DNA of 64,000 nt from Pontibacter rufus (GCF_015694705.1 NZ_JADQDR010000005.1:186001-250000); one strand, 5' to 3'; positions 23,202 through 32,677 are shown, counted from the first letter of the stretch. The notes: generated by a model not told the origin, from the letters alone. Made by a program: numbers and translations.

Positions 23202-26135
23202 ATGCTTTTACCTATTCTCGCTCGTAGAAAATCACAGTACGCTAGATTCAAAATCTATAAAGAAGAAATAACATTAAAAGCTGGTCAAGAGAAAACTTTC
23301 CCATTACCTGAAGTAACACCCGGAACAATCGACGTTCTAGTATATAGGCCTAAAAGAAATAGAGCGGGTAAATCTCTTGCTTTGATTAACAGTTCAACTA
23401 TTACTATTAAAAATGCAGAAGGTCCTGAACCTGTAAATACAAGTATCAACCAATCAAGTGGGGAAAAAATAACAAGTGCAGTAGTAACAAACCGAGGTAG
23501 CTCATGGTCTGTAACAATAAAAAATATTACCACTCCAGAAAGAGAAAGCGAGTTTGAGGAATTTGAGGGTGGACAACGATATGAAATTTTAATTACCTAT
23601 CCGAGTACACAACCAATCAAAACTAAGCGAATTCCGATGTCGTTCTGGCAACGAGCTTTTGATGAATTTTGGAACAGTTATAAACCTATAGAGCGCTTAA
23701 GAATAAATTATGACCATGATAAAACTGTCGATCAATATTCAATAGGTGCAATACTTGCTATAATAAAAAACATACCTGATGTTGCAGATGGAAGCAGCCT
23801 AGCTATACGAATGCAATACATTGAATCTTATAATTTACCTGCTGCTTTATACGAGAGCCATGAAGCGCGGGTGCTGGCTAAGTATGCAAATGAATTTAAT
23901 CACATTGAAATACTTCGACTTGACGAAATATCAAATAAATCACGAATAGATTTTAAAAGTACAATTCAAAAAATAGCATTTGAAAACAGTACAGACAGAG
24001 CACTGTCTACACTATATAGAGATTCTCAACAAACACAAGTGTTATTTGAAATATTAACTAAGGTTGTTAATGAAGATACACTTCCACATAAATATTCCAA
24101 CAAACTTACATTGTTTCTGAAAGATGAGATCGCGTCGCTTTACAACCATAACAGTCAGTATGAAGGAGTAAAAGAATATAAAATAAAACTAACCGATTCT
24201 GCATTCATAAGGGCTCATGATATTAATACCACAAGAATATTCTTTTCAACTATAAAAGATAGTCATGTGCCTGGCTTTTCAATTACAGTTGACATTGAAA
24301 CGAATCAGGTGGATGAAACCAATAGGCCACCTGAAGAAATATCAATTCATGTTCCCAATGTTGATTATAACAAATGGTTTGACATTGTAGCTATCAGCGT
24401 TGAACCGAAGATTTTGTTGACAGTTTGGAACAAAGAGGATAATGTCGAGAACATTTATAAAACAGTTTTTTTGGATTGTAAACCAGATATTAAGATTGCA
24501 TTTAGCGAGAATATTAAACTTCCTACACATGTAGCAGATACACTTAATCATGATTGGGTTGCTAATAGAATTGATGAAGCTTTAGGAATCAACTATTTTT
24601 CGAAAGATGATTTTTATTTACCAATCAATGAATTAATTGGAAATTTAGCTAATCAGGCAGTAAGAGATAATATAGTTAATCTTCTAAATAAAAATATTAA
24701 TGGAGTAATTGCTGCACTTCTTGGCGGCGTTTATTCAATAATTGATATTTATCAAGTGGAAGATGCCATGTTCATTACTTATGTGCCTAAACCTGAGGAT
24801 GAATCTATTAAAAAAGTAATACCCAAGAAATTTATACCAATAAATAACCTTGCTAAGTTTGACCATATTGTAGTGCTAATGCAGGAAAATAGATCGTTTG
24901 ATCACATGCTTGGTTATTTAAAGGTTGAAGAAGGTAGGCAGGATGTTGACGGATTAACAGGTAATGAATCGAATGTAGATACTGAACGGAATGTTCACAA
25001 GGTTTTTCACAATCTTGAGACGACACAAATAAACCAAGATCCTTGCCACGCTCATGAATGTGTAATGAATCAGATTGGAACCAGTATGGATGGCTTTGTA
25101 AAGGATTTTTGCCTAAGATATCCAGTAAGTGATAATCCGAATAATCGAAATATATGGAAAAATGTGATGAGCTATTATGGGAAAGAAGAGTTACCTACAT
25201 TCGATTACATTGCCAACAATTTTGCACTCTGCGATAAATGGTTTTGTGCACATCCTGGACAGACCTTACCCAATCGCTTTATTACCTACACTGGGAAATT
25301 AAATAAGGATGATCAGGGCAATACCGAACTGGACAATATAGTATTCGAAAATTTTACTCCTAGTGAGACCTATACCATCTTTGATTATCTTACACGATGC
25401 CAAATATCCTGGAAAGTTTTTGAACATGGCTATAGCTTTTTAAGGCTATTTACAAATTACACCTATGACACTGCCAATGTAGTAAATGTCAATAATCCCA
25501 CTAATGGTTTCTTTGCATTAGCAGCTAAAGGGGAATTGCCTTCTGTAACTTTTATAGAGCCTGACTACATAGATGTGCCTCCGGGTAATGACGATCATCC
25601 TCCTGCTGATATTAGAAAAGGGCAAGCCTTTATAGGTAAGGTAGTTAAAGCCTTGCAACAAAGTCCTCAGTGGGAAAAGACCTTATTAGTAGTCACCTAT
25701 GATGAACACGGTGGATTCTATGACCATGTAATGCCACCTAATAATGCGGATCCACTTGCAGAAGGTTTGACCAGATATGGTCCAAGAGTGCCTGCTTTAG
25801 CTGTTTCTCCATATATTCCGGCTAAAACGGTATCTCATGAAATATATGATCATACCTCTATTCTTGCCACAATAATGAGGAGGTTTATTCACCCTGATTT
25901 GCATCAATTTATTGATTTAGGTCCAAGAGTAGCAACAGCAAATGATTTAGGTTCCCTACTATCGCTTACAGGGCACAGAAAGCATGGTAGTGATTTTAAT
26001 GCAATAAATGTTCGGCCTTATCAAGACACCCATTTCACAAGAACATATAAAATGGCATTACCTGGTTTGAAAAGTAATGGGTATCATGAGACACTTTTTG
26101 GATATCGTCTTCTATTTGGCTTTCCTCCTAAGTAA
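23202..26135 (+). CDS. Phospholipase-C/acid-phosphatase-family (PF04185-type) protein with unknown N-terminal half
   Basis: 977 residues. Residues about 550-960 carry the phosphoesterase-family motifs: FDHIVVLMQENRSFDHMLGY, CDKWFCAHPGQTLPNRF, PDYIDVPPGNDDHPPADI, VTYDEHGGFYDHVMPP and YDHTSILATIMRRF. Metal and catalytic residues (Glu-Asn, Asp, DEHGG, His) are present. The first 550 residues match nothing I know: beta-rich at the start, charged in the middle, with HDINTTRIFF and VDIETNQVDE segments. No signal peptide is visible, unlike most secreted members. The gene is much more AT-rich than its neighbours (AAA, GAA, ATA, TTA codons), which suggests acquisition. It stands alone. Confidence 0.85.
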   Translation: MLLPILARRKSQYARFKIYKEEITLKAGQEKTFPLPEVTPGTIDVLVYRPKRNRAGKSLALINSSTITIKNAEGPEPVNTSINQSSGEKITSAVVTNRGSSWSVTIKNITTPERESEFEEFEGGQRYEILITYPSTQPIKTKRIPMSFWQRAFDEFWNSYKPIERLRINYDHDKTVDQYSIGAILAIIKNIPDVADGSSLAIRMQYIESYNLPAALYESHEARVLAKYANEFNHIEILRLDEISNKSRIDFKSTIQKIAFENSTDRALSTLYRDSQQTQVLFEILTKVVNEDTLPHKYSNKLTLFLKDEIASLYNHNSQYEGVKEYKIKLTDSAFIRAHDINTTRIFFSTIKDSHVPGFSITVDIETNQVDETNRPPEEISIHVPNVDYNKWFDIVAISVEPKILLTVWNKEDNVENIYKTVFLDCKPDIKIAFSENIKLPTHVADTLNHDWVANRIDEALGINYFSKDDFYLPINELIGNLANQAVRDNIVNLLNKNINGVIAALLGGVYSIIDIYQVEDAMFITYVPKPEDESIKKVIPKKFIPINNLAKFDHIVVLMQENRSFDHMLGYLKVEEGRQDVDGLTGNESNVDTERNVHKVFHNLETTQINQDPCHAHECVMNQIGTSMDGFVKDFCLRYPVSDNPNNRNIWKNVMSYYGKEELPTFDYIANNFALCDKWFCAHPGQTLPNRFITYTGKLNKDDQGNTELDNIVFENFTPSETYTIFDYLTRCQISWKVFEHGYSFLRLFTNYTYDTANVVNVNNPTNGFFALAAKGELPSVTFIEPDYIDVPPGNDDHPPADIRKGQAFIGKVVKALQQSPQWEKTLLVVTYDEHGGFYDHVMPPNNADPLAEGLTRYGPRVPALAVSPYIPAKTVSHEIYDHTSILATIMRRFIHPDLHQFIDLGPRVATANDLGSLLSLTGHRKHGSDFNAINVRPYQDTHFTRTYKMALPGLKSNGYHETLFGYRLLFGFPPK

Positions 26136-26204
26136 CAAAAAATAAATATCTCGGAGAATTAATTATAAGTACTCAATGTAGTTTCATAAATTTAGCACGA
26201 ATCG

Positions 26205-26330
26205 GTAACAGTGTGTTTGCAATAAGGTGGCTGACGGAATGCAATTGGTCAGTAGCTTTTCAATTAAGCTTCATATCTTTAAGCAGGGTGATAGTAATTT
26301 TATTGCTGCCACATTGCAAACACCTGTTAC
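26205..26330. repeat. Imperfect inverted-repeat structure right of the AT-rich gene
   Basis: Left arm from 26205 (GTAACAGTGTGTTTGCAAT, then AAGGTGGC) pairs with a right arm ending at 26330 (GCCAC-ATTGCAAACACCTGTTAC). About 24 bp pair; the left arm has an extra T and an extra AAG that would bulge out. About 75 bp lie between the arms. The wider gap 26136-26541 holds no convincing gene: a 71-residue frame at 26213-26428 runs through the structure and has poor composition. A MITE remnant or folded recombination site are possibilities. Confidence 0.45.
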
Positions 26331-26541
26331 TTGGCACATATAATAGTCATGAAATGTATTGGGAAGAAAAGATAGACATTATAAGAAGAAGCACTCATAC
26401 TCTGATTTCAAAGTGCCTTTCTAGATAAGAAAAACTATAGTTGCTCTGTGTCTTTTATGTATCACTATTCTGCTTCATAGTATTACATTTCTAATCGCAA
26501 GAATCTATACATTTAGGCTTGCATAACTAGGATTATACTTC

Positions 26542-27504
26542 ATGAAAGGAAAAATTATACTGGCCGCCCTTCTCCTGCTGGGCAGCACCACAGCAACGCT
26601 GGCGCAGGCTGTTAAAAAGCACGGCAAGTTGTCGGTTACGGGTACGCAACTGACGGATGAAAAAGGGAACGCCGTTGTTTTACGCGGCATGAGCTATGGC
26701 TGGCATAACTTCTGGCCCCGCTTTTATAACCCCGAATCTGTAAAATGGCTCCGCGACGACTGGCGTGTTTCGGTAGTGCGTGCTGCGATGGGTGTAGAAC
26801 CTAAGAACGGCTACCTGGAGAAACCCGAATGGTCTAAAGAAAAGATAAAGGCGGTGGTGGATGGCGCCATCAAAAACGACGTGTACGTCATCATCGACTG
26901 GCACAGCCACAACATCAACCTAAAGGAAGCGAAGGCATTTTTCACGGAAATGGCTCAAACGTATGGCGACAAACCCAACGTAATCTATGAGATTTTTAAC
27001 GAGCCGGACCAGGAATCGTGGGATGAGGTAAAGGCTTATTCCAGAGAAGTAATAAAGGCCATTAGAGCGGTTGACCCGGATAATGTAATACTTGTCGGAA
27101 ATCCACATTGGGATCAGGACATCCATCTGGTGGCCGATGCACCGCTTACGGGCTTCGATAACCTGATGTATACCGTCCATTTTTATGCGGCCACGCACAA
27201 GCAGGCGCTCCGCGACCGCTGCAACTATGCCCTGGATAAGGGTATTCCGATTTTTATTTCAGAGTCAGCGGGTATGGAGGCCACCGGCGATGGCCCGATC
27301 AACATGGACGAATGGACAAAATGGCTGGAATGGGCTGAAAAGAATAAAGTAAGCTGGATAACCTGGTCTGTGTCCGATAAAGATGAAACCTGCTCGGTGC
27401 TGTTGCCGGCTGCCAGCGCTACCGGCCCCTGGAAAGACAAAGACCTGAAAGCATCCGGCATCAAAAGCCGGGCCTTTATCCGGAAATATTCAGCCGGAAA
27501 GTAA
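26542..27504 (+). CDS. Secreted GH5 endoglucanase (cellulase)
   Basis: 320 residues with signal peptide (1-21, ending ATLAQ). GH5 hallmarks: LRGMSYGWHNFW near residue 47, IIDWHSHN near 117, the acid/base in YEIFNEP (Glu154), HFYAATH near 213 and the nucleophile in FISESAG (Glu241), then WITWSVSDK. This pattern matches subfamily GH5_2. It has a single catalytic domain, no carbohydrate-binding module and no type IX tail, so it is probably periplasmic or exported by another route. It hydrolyses beta-1,4-glucan. It follows the AT-rich island and has normal host composition. Confidence 0.9.
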   Translation: MKGKIILAALLLLGSTTATLAQAVKKHGKLSVTGTQLTDEKGNAVVLRGMSYGWHNFWPRFYNPESVKWLRDDWRVSVVRAAMGVEPKNGYLEKPEWSKEKIKAVVDGAIKNDVYVIIDWHSHNINLKEAKAFFTEMAQTYGDKPNVIYEIFNEPDQESWDEVKAYSREVIKAIRAVDPDNVILVGNPHWDQDIHLVADAPLTGFDNLMYTVHFYAATHKQALRDRCNYALDKGIPIFISESAGMEATGDGPINMDEWTKWLEWAEKNKVSWITWSVSDKDETCSVLLPAASATGPWKDKDLKASGIKSRAFIRKYSAGK

Positions 27505-27787
27505 AGCTAAATGTTGTTATTTCCCCTAAAGCAGGAATGCATGCTGCCAAAGTATAGGTATACATCTGCAGCTACTGTTTTGCTTATTCTGCAGTAAACA
27601 GAGGCAGCTTACCCCCTAATAGACCGTAAATGTACACTGCCTGTTCAGTTTATGTCCGAAATAATACTTGTAATATAAACTGCAAGAGGTATAAGCAACT
27701 TAGCTTGATAAACATGACCTTGCTGTGTTTTACCATTAACAAAAGGAATAAAAAGCAGTTTATACTTTAAAGGGTAAATTTATATCT

Positions 27788-28015
27788 ATGATACAGCGCA
27801 CTTACCGCATATTACTTACGCCTGAAGATGAAGGCGGCTTCAGCGTAAGCGTTCCCGCTCTGCCTGGCTGCTTCACACAGGGTGAAACGATTGAAGAAGC
27901 TATTGAAATGGCAAAAGAAGCTATCAGTCTATACATCGAAAGCCTGGAGGCAGATGGAGAACCTGTTCCGGACGACAGCAGGAGCCTGGAATACTCTCTG
28001 ACGGTAGCTTCCTGA
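27788..28015 (+). CDS. hicB: HicB-type antitoxin
   Basis: 75 residues, a partial RNase-H-like HicB fold: YRILLTPEDEGGFSVSVPALPGCFTQGETIEEAIEMAKEA, the family core. No DNA-binding helix-turn-helix or ribbon-helix-helix extension is visible, so it is the short HicB form. hicB precedes hicA, with 4 bp between. It would neutralise the toxin and probably repress the pair. Confidence 0.9.
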   Translation: MIQRTYRILLTPEDEGGFSVSVPALPGCFTQGETIEEAIEMAKEAISLYIESLEADGEPVPDDSRSLEYSLTVAS

Positions 28016-28019
28016 TAGA

Positions 28020-28226
28020 ATGAAGTCATATACGCCCAAAGATATCATTTCGGTCTTACTGGCACACGGCTTTGAATTTGTGCGTACTAAAGGCAGCCAT
28101 CACATCTATGTCAATCGCCTGCGAGGGAAGCGTACTGTTGTGCCCATGCATGCCAAAGATTTAAAGAAAGGAACATTGCATGGTATCCTGAAACAAGCAG
28201 GAATTGACCCAAATACGCTTGATTAA
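28020..28226 (+). CDS. hicA: HicA-type mRNA interferase toxin
   Basis: 68 residues, double-stranded-RNA-binding-like fold. FEFVRTKGSHHIYVN contains the catalytic His context G-S-H-H; then VVPMHAKDLKKGTLHGILKQAGI, the classic YcfA/HicA C-terminal pattern. It cleaves mRNA when the antitoxin is lost. The order hicB-hicA, opposite to E. coli, is common. Confidence 0.92.
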   Translation: MKSYTPKDIISVLLAHGFEFVRTKGSHHIYVNRLRGKRTVVPMHAKDLKKGTLHGILKQAGIDPNTLD

Positions 28227-28290
28227 GCAAACCTTCATACTTGGGTAAAACTAATGCCGGCGCCGCAAAATCAGGAATCAAATAGCAATA

Positions 28291-28322
28291 AAAAAGCCTC
28301 TCCGTTTAGGAAGAGGCTTTTT
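28291..28322. terminator. Bidirectional terminator between hicA and the E2 gene
   Basis: AAAAAGCCTCT (28291-28301) pairs with AGAGGCTTTTT (28312-28322), 10-nt loop. A/U tracts at both bases of the stem serve both convergent genes. Confidence 0.8.
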
Positions 28323-28349
28323 ACTTTATACTTGTTATACTCGCCCGAA

Positions 28350-30038
28350 CTACACCAGAATCCGTACCGGGTTCTCCAGCATATTTTTAAAGGTTTGCAG
28401 GAAAGCGGAACCCACAGCGCCATCAACCACGCGGTGGTCGCAGGACAAGGTCACTTTCATCACGTTGCCGATGCGGATTTCACCATTACGTACCACCGGC
28501 GTTTGCTTGATGCCGCCCACGGCCATGATGCAGGCATCAGGCGGGTTAATGATAGCGGTAAATTCTTCGATGCCGAACATGCCCAGGTTAGAGATAGTAA
28601 ACGTGTTGCCTTCCCAGTCGGATGGCTGCAGTTTTTTGCTCTTGGCTTTGCCGCCCAGGTCTTTTACCTCGGCCGCTATAGCCGAAAGCGATTTGTAATC
28701 GGCATTGCGCACCACCGGCACCAGCAGGCCATCTTCTACTGCCACGGCCACACCAATGTTTATCTGCTTATTGTAACGGATCTTATCACCCAGCCACGAC
28801 GAGTTAACTGCCGGGTGCTGACGCAGGGCTGCGGCCGCGGCCTTGATCACCAGGTCGTTAAACGACACCTTTACCGGCGACACTTCATTTATACTTACAC
28901 GCGCCTCCATGGCCTTGTCCATGTCTATTTCCATGGTCAGGTAAAAGTGGGGCGCCGTGAATTTGCTCTCTGCCAGCCGTCGTGCAATTACTTTGCGCAT
29001 CTGCGATACGGCAACCTCTTCGTAAGCATCGGCAGGTGCGCCTGTTGCCACAGCAGGGGCCGCCTGCGGCGCAGCTGTTTTGGCTGCCTGCTGCGGCGCA
29101 GCAGACGGAGTAAAGGTTTCCACATCGCGCAGCACGATGCGGCCACCTTCGCCGGAACCTTTTATCTGGCTCAGGTTAAAGCCTTTTTCTTTGGCTACTT
29201 TTTTGGCCAGCGGTGATGCTTTGATGCGGCCGTTTTCTGATCCGTTGCTTTCTGCAGTTTGGGTGGTTGCTTCCGGGCCGGGTACTTTCTCGTCTTCGAC
29301 CTTTTCGGAAGTAACTTCATCTACGCCGGCTTCTATACCTTCTTTAGTTTTTTCCTGTAAGCTGGGTGCGGCGTTGTCAAGCAGCGCCTGGTAATCGGCT
29401 CCGGCCTCTCCGATAATAGCAATAACGGCATCTACCGGTACTGAGTCACCGGCTTTTACGCCGGTATAAAGCAAGGTGCCGTCTTCGTATGCTTCCAGTT
29501 CCATGGTAGCCTTGTCGGTTTCCACTTCAGCCAGCACATCCCCGGATTTAACTTTATCACCTACTTTTTTCAGCCACGAAACCAGCACGCCTTCCGTCAT
29601 GGTATCGCTCATCTTTGGCATCCGGATAATGGAAGCTTTGATGTTGGAGGTATCTACAGAAGTTTTAGCAGCCGGTGCTTCAGCCTTGGAGGCTGCAGGC
29701 TTAGGAGCTTCTTTTTTTGGTTCAGGTTGCTCTTCCTGTGGTTTGGCAGCCGGCGTTTTGCCTTGCTTTGCTTCATCCAGCAGCCCGGTGATGTCGTCGC
29801 CTTCCTTGCCGATAATGGCAATTACAGCATCTACCGGTACACTGTCGCCCTTTTTGGGGCCAATGTACAAAAGTGTCCCATCGTTGTAAGACTCCAGTTC
29901 CATGGTAGCTTTATCGGTCTCTACTTCAGCAAGTACATCACCGGAGCTAACCTTGTCGCCAACTTTTTTGAGCCAAGATGCTATCACCCCCTCTGTCATC
30001 GTGTCGCTCATCTTGGGCATTCGTATCACTTCAGCCAT
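28350..30038 (-). CDS. pdhC: Pyruvate dehydrogenase complex E2 (dihydrolipoamide acetyltransferase)
   Basis: 562 residues. Two lipoyl domains with the lipoylated Lys in DKATMELES (about residue 44) and DKATMELEA (about 169), joined by Ala/Pro/Lys-rich linkers. Then an E1/E3-binding domain (IKASPLAKKVAKEKGFNLSQIKGSG, about 285-320). Then the catalytic acyltransferase domain, ending with DHRVVDGAVGSAFL (His-xxx-Asp-Gly) and the C-terminal NPVRILV. It transfers acetyl from lipoate to CoA in the cytoplasmic complex. The second lipoyl domain gives it the two-lipoyl form frequent in Bacteroidota. E1 and E3 genes are not in the window. Confidence 0.93.
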   Translation of the reverse strand: MAEVIRMPKMSDTMTEGVIASWLKKVGDKVSSGDVLAEVETDKATMELESYNDGTLLYIGPKKGDSVPVDAVIAIIGKEGDDITGLLDEAKQGKTPAAKPQEEQPEPKKEAPKPAASKAEAPAAKTSVDTSNIKASIIRMPKMSDTMTEGVLVSWLKKVGDKVKSGDVLAEVETDKATMELEAYEDGTLLYTGVKAGDSVPVDAVIAIIGEAGADYQALLDNAAPSLQEKTKEGIEAGVDEVTSEKVEDEKVPGPEATTQTAESNGSENGRIKASPLAKKVAKEKGFNLSQIKGSGEGGRIVLRDVETFTPSAAPQQAAKTAAPQAAPAVATGAPADAYEEVAVSQMRKVIARRLAESKFTAPHFYLTMEIDMDKAMEARVSINEVSPVKVSFNDLVIKAAAAALRQHPAVNSSWLGDKIRYNKQINIGVAVAVEDGLLVPVVRNADYKSLSAIAAEVKDLGGKAKSKKLQPSDWEGNTFTISNLGMFGIEEFTAIINPPDACIMAVGGIKQTPVVRNGEIRIGNVMKVTLSCDHRVVDGAVGSAFLQTFKNMLENPVRILV

Positions 30039-30146
30039 AAGTATCGTGTCGTTTTATAGTGCCTCAGAAGGCCTTGAGTATTCTGCCCAAAATTAGATTT
30101 AAAAATATTTTATTCAAACTATACCGCGCTTATTTGTTGCCGCAAC

Positions 30147-30788
30147 TTAATTTACCACATTTTTAAGTTCGGCCGCCTGCAGGTGAGCCACGTCGCAGTA
30201 CTTTTTTACGGCAAACATGCTGCCCGTAAAATCGAGCTGGTAAAGGCACAGGTTTTCGTGTTGGAACGTATCCATGCAGCGCAGCGGGTAGTGCAGTAAC
30301 TGCGTTAGCAATATACGCATGGCGCGGCCATGCATACAAATTAAAATTGTAGTCTCCTCGGTGCGGCGCAGCATCAGGTCGATAAAAGGCTGCTGCCGGG
30401 CTGTTACCAGTTCGGGGCTCTCCCCGCCTTCAATAGGTATGCCGGTTTCGCCATCGCGCCACCGCTGCAGCAGGTCAAAATAATAGGCATCTTCTTCGGG
30501 CGTAATGCGCGTGCCCTCGCGCGTGCCCCAGCTTATCTCGTTCAACTCTGCGTGCCGCTCATGCGGAATACCCAGATCAATAAAGCCCTGCACAGATTGT
30601 ATGCTGCGCTTCAATGAAGAAGTATAAACTTTATCGAACGGAACATCTTTGTATTGCTCAAAAAACAAGGCAGCCTGGCGCCGCCCTTCGGCATTTAAAT
30701 CAGCATCTATCCCGCTGCCCTGCACAATGCCCTGCAGGTTAAAATCCGTTTGCCCGTGGCGGATGAGGTATACTTTCTTAATACTCAA
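30147..30788 (-). CDS. Histidine phosphatase family protein
   Basis: 213 residues. Motif LIRHGQTDFN at the N-terminus with the phosphorylated His, the second catalytic His in ICMHGRAMRILL near residue 155, and the acid in NEISWGTREG. This is the phosphoglycerate-mutase-like (branch 1) family, covering many phosphatases, so the substrate cannot be named. Divergent from the menaquinone genes with 58 bp between. Confidence 0.87.
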   Translation of the reverse strand: MSIKKVYLIRHGQTDFNLQGIVQGSGIDADLNAEGRRQAALFFEQYKDVPFDKVYTSSLKRSIQSVQGFIDLGIPHERHAELNEISWGTREGTRITPEEDAYYFDLLQRWRDGETGIPIEGGESPELVTARQQPFIDLMLRRTEETTILICMHGRAMRILLTQLLHYPLRCMDTFQHENLCLYQLDFTGSMFAVKKYCDVAHLQAAELKNVVN

Positions 30789-30846
30789 AATTCTTCTACT
30801 TTTGCTTTCTTGCGCTAAATTACACCGCGAAATCTACACCGCCGCT

Positions 30847-31266
30847 ATGCCTGAAAATTCTTTTACGTTCGAGACGCTGAATGAGTGGCGCAAAGGTACC
30901 ATGGTGCAACACCTGGGCATTGAGTTCACAGAAATCGGCGGGGACTATTTATGCGGAAAAATGCCGGTAGACCACCGCACCCACCAGCCCATGGGCCTTT
31001 TGCATGGCGGCGCCTCTGTAGCGCTGGCCGAGACGCTGGCGAGTATAGGTGCCGCCATGCAGGTTGATTTAAACAAAAAGGCTTGTGTCGGTTTAGAAAT
31101 AAATGCCAATCATATCCGCAGCGTACGCTCCGGCTGGGTTTTTGCACGGGCACAAGCTATTCATATTGGCCGCAGCACGCAGGTATGGGAAACCAGAATT
31201 ACATCCGAAGATGGCAGCCTGGTTTGTATCAGCCGCATGACGGTGGCGGTGATCGATAAAAAATAA
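30847..31266 (+). CDS. menI: Hotdog-fold thioesterase, probably DHNA-CoA hydrolase MenI
   Basis: 139 residues from MPENSFTFETLNEW; the open frame upstream overlaps the divergent gene and is not family-like. HGGASVALAETLAS carries the catalytic Glu of the YdiI/MenI type, and GLEINANHIRSVRSGWV is the usual second half. It would hydrolyse 1,4-dihydroxy-2-naphthoyl-CoA to DHNA. The substrate is inferred from sequence and from its place 4 bp before the isochorismate synthase gene. Confidence 0.83.
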   Translation: MPENSFTFETLNEWRKGTMVQHLGIEFTEIGGDYLCGKMPVDHRTHQPMGLLHGGASVALAETLASIGAAMQVDLNKKACVGLEINANHIRSVRSGWVFARAQAIHIGRSTQVWETRITSEDGSLVCISRMTVAVIDKK

Positions 31267-31270
31267 TACA

Positions 31271-32488
31271 ATGCCATACACAGGCACAGCAGTAACAGGA
31301 GAAAAGCATAACATGGGTGAAGCAACCCGCAGCTATACTTTAGCAGATATTTTTAACGCTGCCATAGCCGGCCACCTGGCGGTGGCAGCCTGGCGCCTGC
31401 CCCACACTGAGGCGGTGCACCTTTGCCTCTCGCTGCAGGAACAGCTAACAGTGGGGCAGCCGGATCTGGAGGAAAGTCCGTTTGGTTTTCTTTTCTGCCC
31501 TTTCCAGACCACGGTCCATCAGAATATCTTTATCAAAGCAGATGTATACTTTGAGGCCGCAACAGGCAAGCTGACGGTAGCCCCGGATGCTCCCGTTACG
31601 GCGCTGGAACAGTTTTACAGCTTGCTGGCGCAACCCACAAGCGCAGCCTGGCATGTACCCGCCGCTGACAAGGCACCGGCGCTGCAGCAAACGAATGCCG
31701 GCTATACCAGCGCTGTGGCAACAGCTGTGGCAGCAATGCAGGCCGGGCAAATGGAAAAGGTGGTGCTGTCGCGGAATACGCTGGCGCCGTTGCCGGATGG
31801 CTTCAGCGCTGTAGATACTTTTGCCCAGTTGCAGAAAGCTTACCCGGACGCGTTCGTGGCGCTGGTTTCGGTGCCGGAGGTGGGCACCTGGCTGTGTGCT
31901 TCGCCGGAGATACTGGTGAGCGTCGATCAGGAAAAAGTCTTCAGAACAACAGCGCTGGCCGGTACGCAGCCAGCTGATGCCAACGCCTTGGCGGCCACAG
32001 CCATCTGGCGTCAGAAGGAGATTGAGGAGCAGGCCATGGTGGAACGTTACATCCTGAGTTGTTTCAAGCGGCTGCGCCTTCGCGATTATAGCGAAGTAGG
32101 CCCGCGCACCATCATAGCCGGCAACCTGATGCACCTGCGCACGGATTTTAAGGTAGATTTGAGAGAAACAGACTTCCCGACGCTGGGCTCCGACATGCTG
32201 GCCTTGCTGCACCCTACCTCCGCTGTCTGCGGCCTCCCGAAAGAGCCTGCCCTTGCTTTTATACTTGCCCATGAAGGGTATGACCGCAGCTATTACAGTG
32301 GTTTTTTAGGGCCTGTAAGCAGCGCAGCAGGTACCCATTTATACGTAAACCTTCGCTGCATGCAGCTGTTAACAAACCAGGCCATACTTTACGCGGGCGC
32401 CGGCATCACCGCCGAATCCGATCCTCAGAAAGAATGGCAGGAAACACAGCACAAAATGCAGACTATCTGGCGTGTATTGATGTGCTGA
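31271..32488 (+). CDS. menF: Isochorismate synthase MenF
   Basis: 405 residues, chorismate-binding enzyme fold. Seen: MEKVVLSRN, FRTTALAGTQPAD, WRQKEIEEQAMVERYI, DMLALLHPTSAVCGLPKE, YDRSYYSGFLGPV and YAGAGITAESDPQKEW, the core motifs of the family. It converts chorismate to isochorismate, the first step of menaquinone synthesis. Next to menI (4 bp upstream) and menD (about 190 bp downstream). The N-terminal 100 residues are variable, as is usual. Confidence 0.92.
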   Translation: MPYTGTAVTGEKHNMGEATRSYTLADIFNAAIAGHLAVAAWRLPHTEAVHLCLSLQEQLTVGQPDLEESPFGFLFCPFQTTVHQNIFIKADVYFEAATGKLTVAPDAPVTALEQFYSLLAQPTSAAWHVPAADKAPALQQTNAGYTSAVATAVAAMQAGQMEKVVLSRNTLAPLPDGFSAVDTFAQLQKAYPDAFVALVSVPEVGTWLCASPEILVSVDQEKVFRTTALAGTQPADANALAATAIWRQKEIEEQAMVERYILSCFKRLRLRDYSEVGPRTIIAGNLMHLRTDFKVDLRETDFPTLGSDMLALLHPTSAVCGLPKEPALAFILAHEGYDRSYYSGFLGPVSSAAGTHLYVNLRCMQLLTNQAILYAGAGITAESDPQKEWQETQHKMQTIWRVLMC

Positions 32489-32569
32489 TTGTTTAAGGTG
32501 CTAATGCGGAGCCGAAGATGTGCAGATTTGAAAATGAAGCTATCAGCCCCCCTTCAATCTTTAAATCTC

Positions 32570-32596
32570 CGCGGTGTGCACAGCTCCCGCGAGTGT
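32570..32596 (-). repeat. Dispersed intergenic repeat, copy 2
   Basis: The reverse complement matches 20905-20931 at 25 of 27 positions (differences T/C and A/G). It lies in the 189-bp gap between menF and menD. The opposite orientation at the two sites fits a REP-like element. Confidence 0.65.
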
Positions 32597-32677
32597 CTGT
32601 GTCAATTACAAGCCTCCAGCAACTTAGCCAGTAATCCATTTAACATATCAGCACATTAACGCATTAGCACATTAAGA

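Noticed and set aside
26200..26335. Integron attC site
   Set aside because: The arms fold, but the GTTRRRY and RYYYAAC boxes are not convincingly present, and no integrase is in the window; kept only as an inverted repeat.
26213..26428. 71-residue frame right of the AT-rich island
   Set aside because: It runs through the inverted-repeat arms and has no family-like or compositional support.
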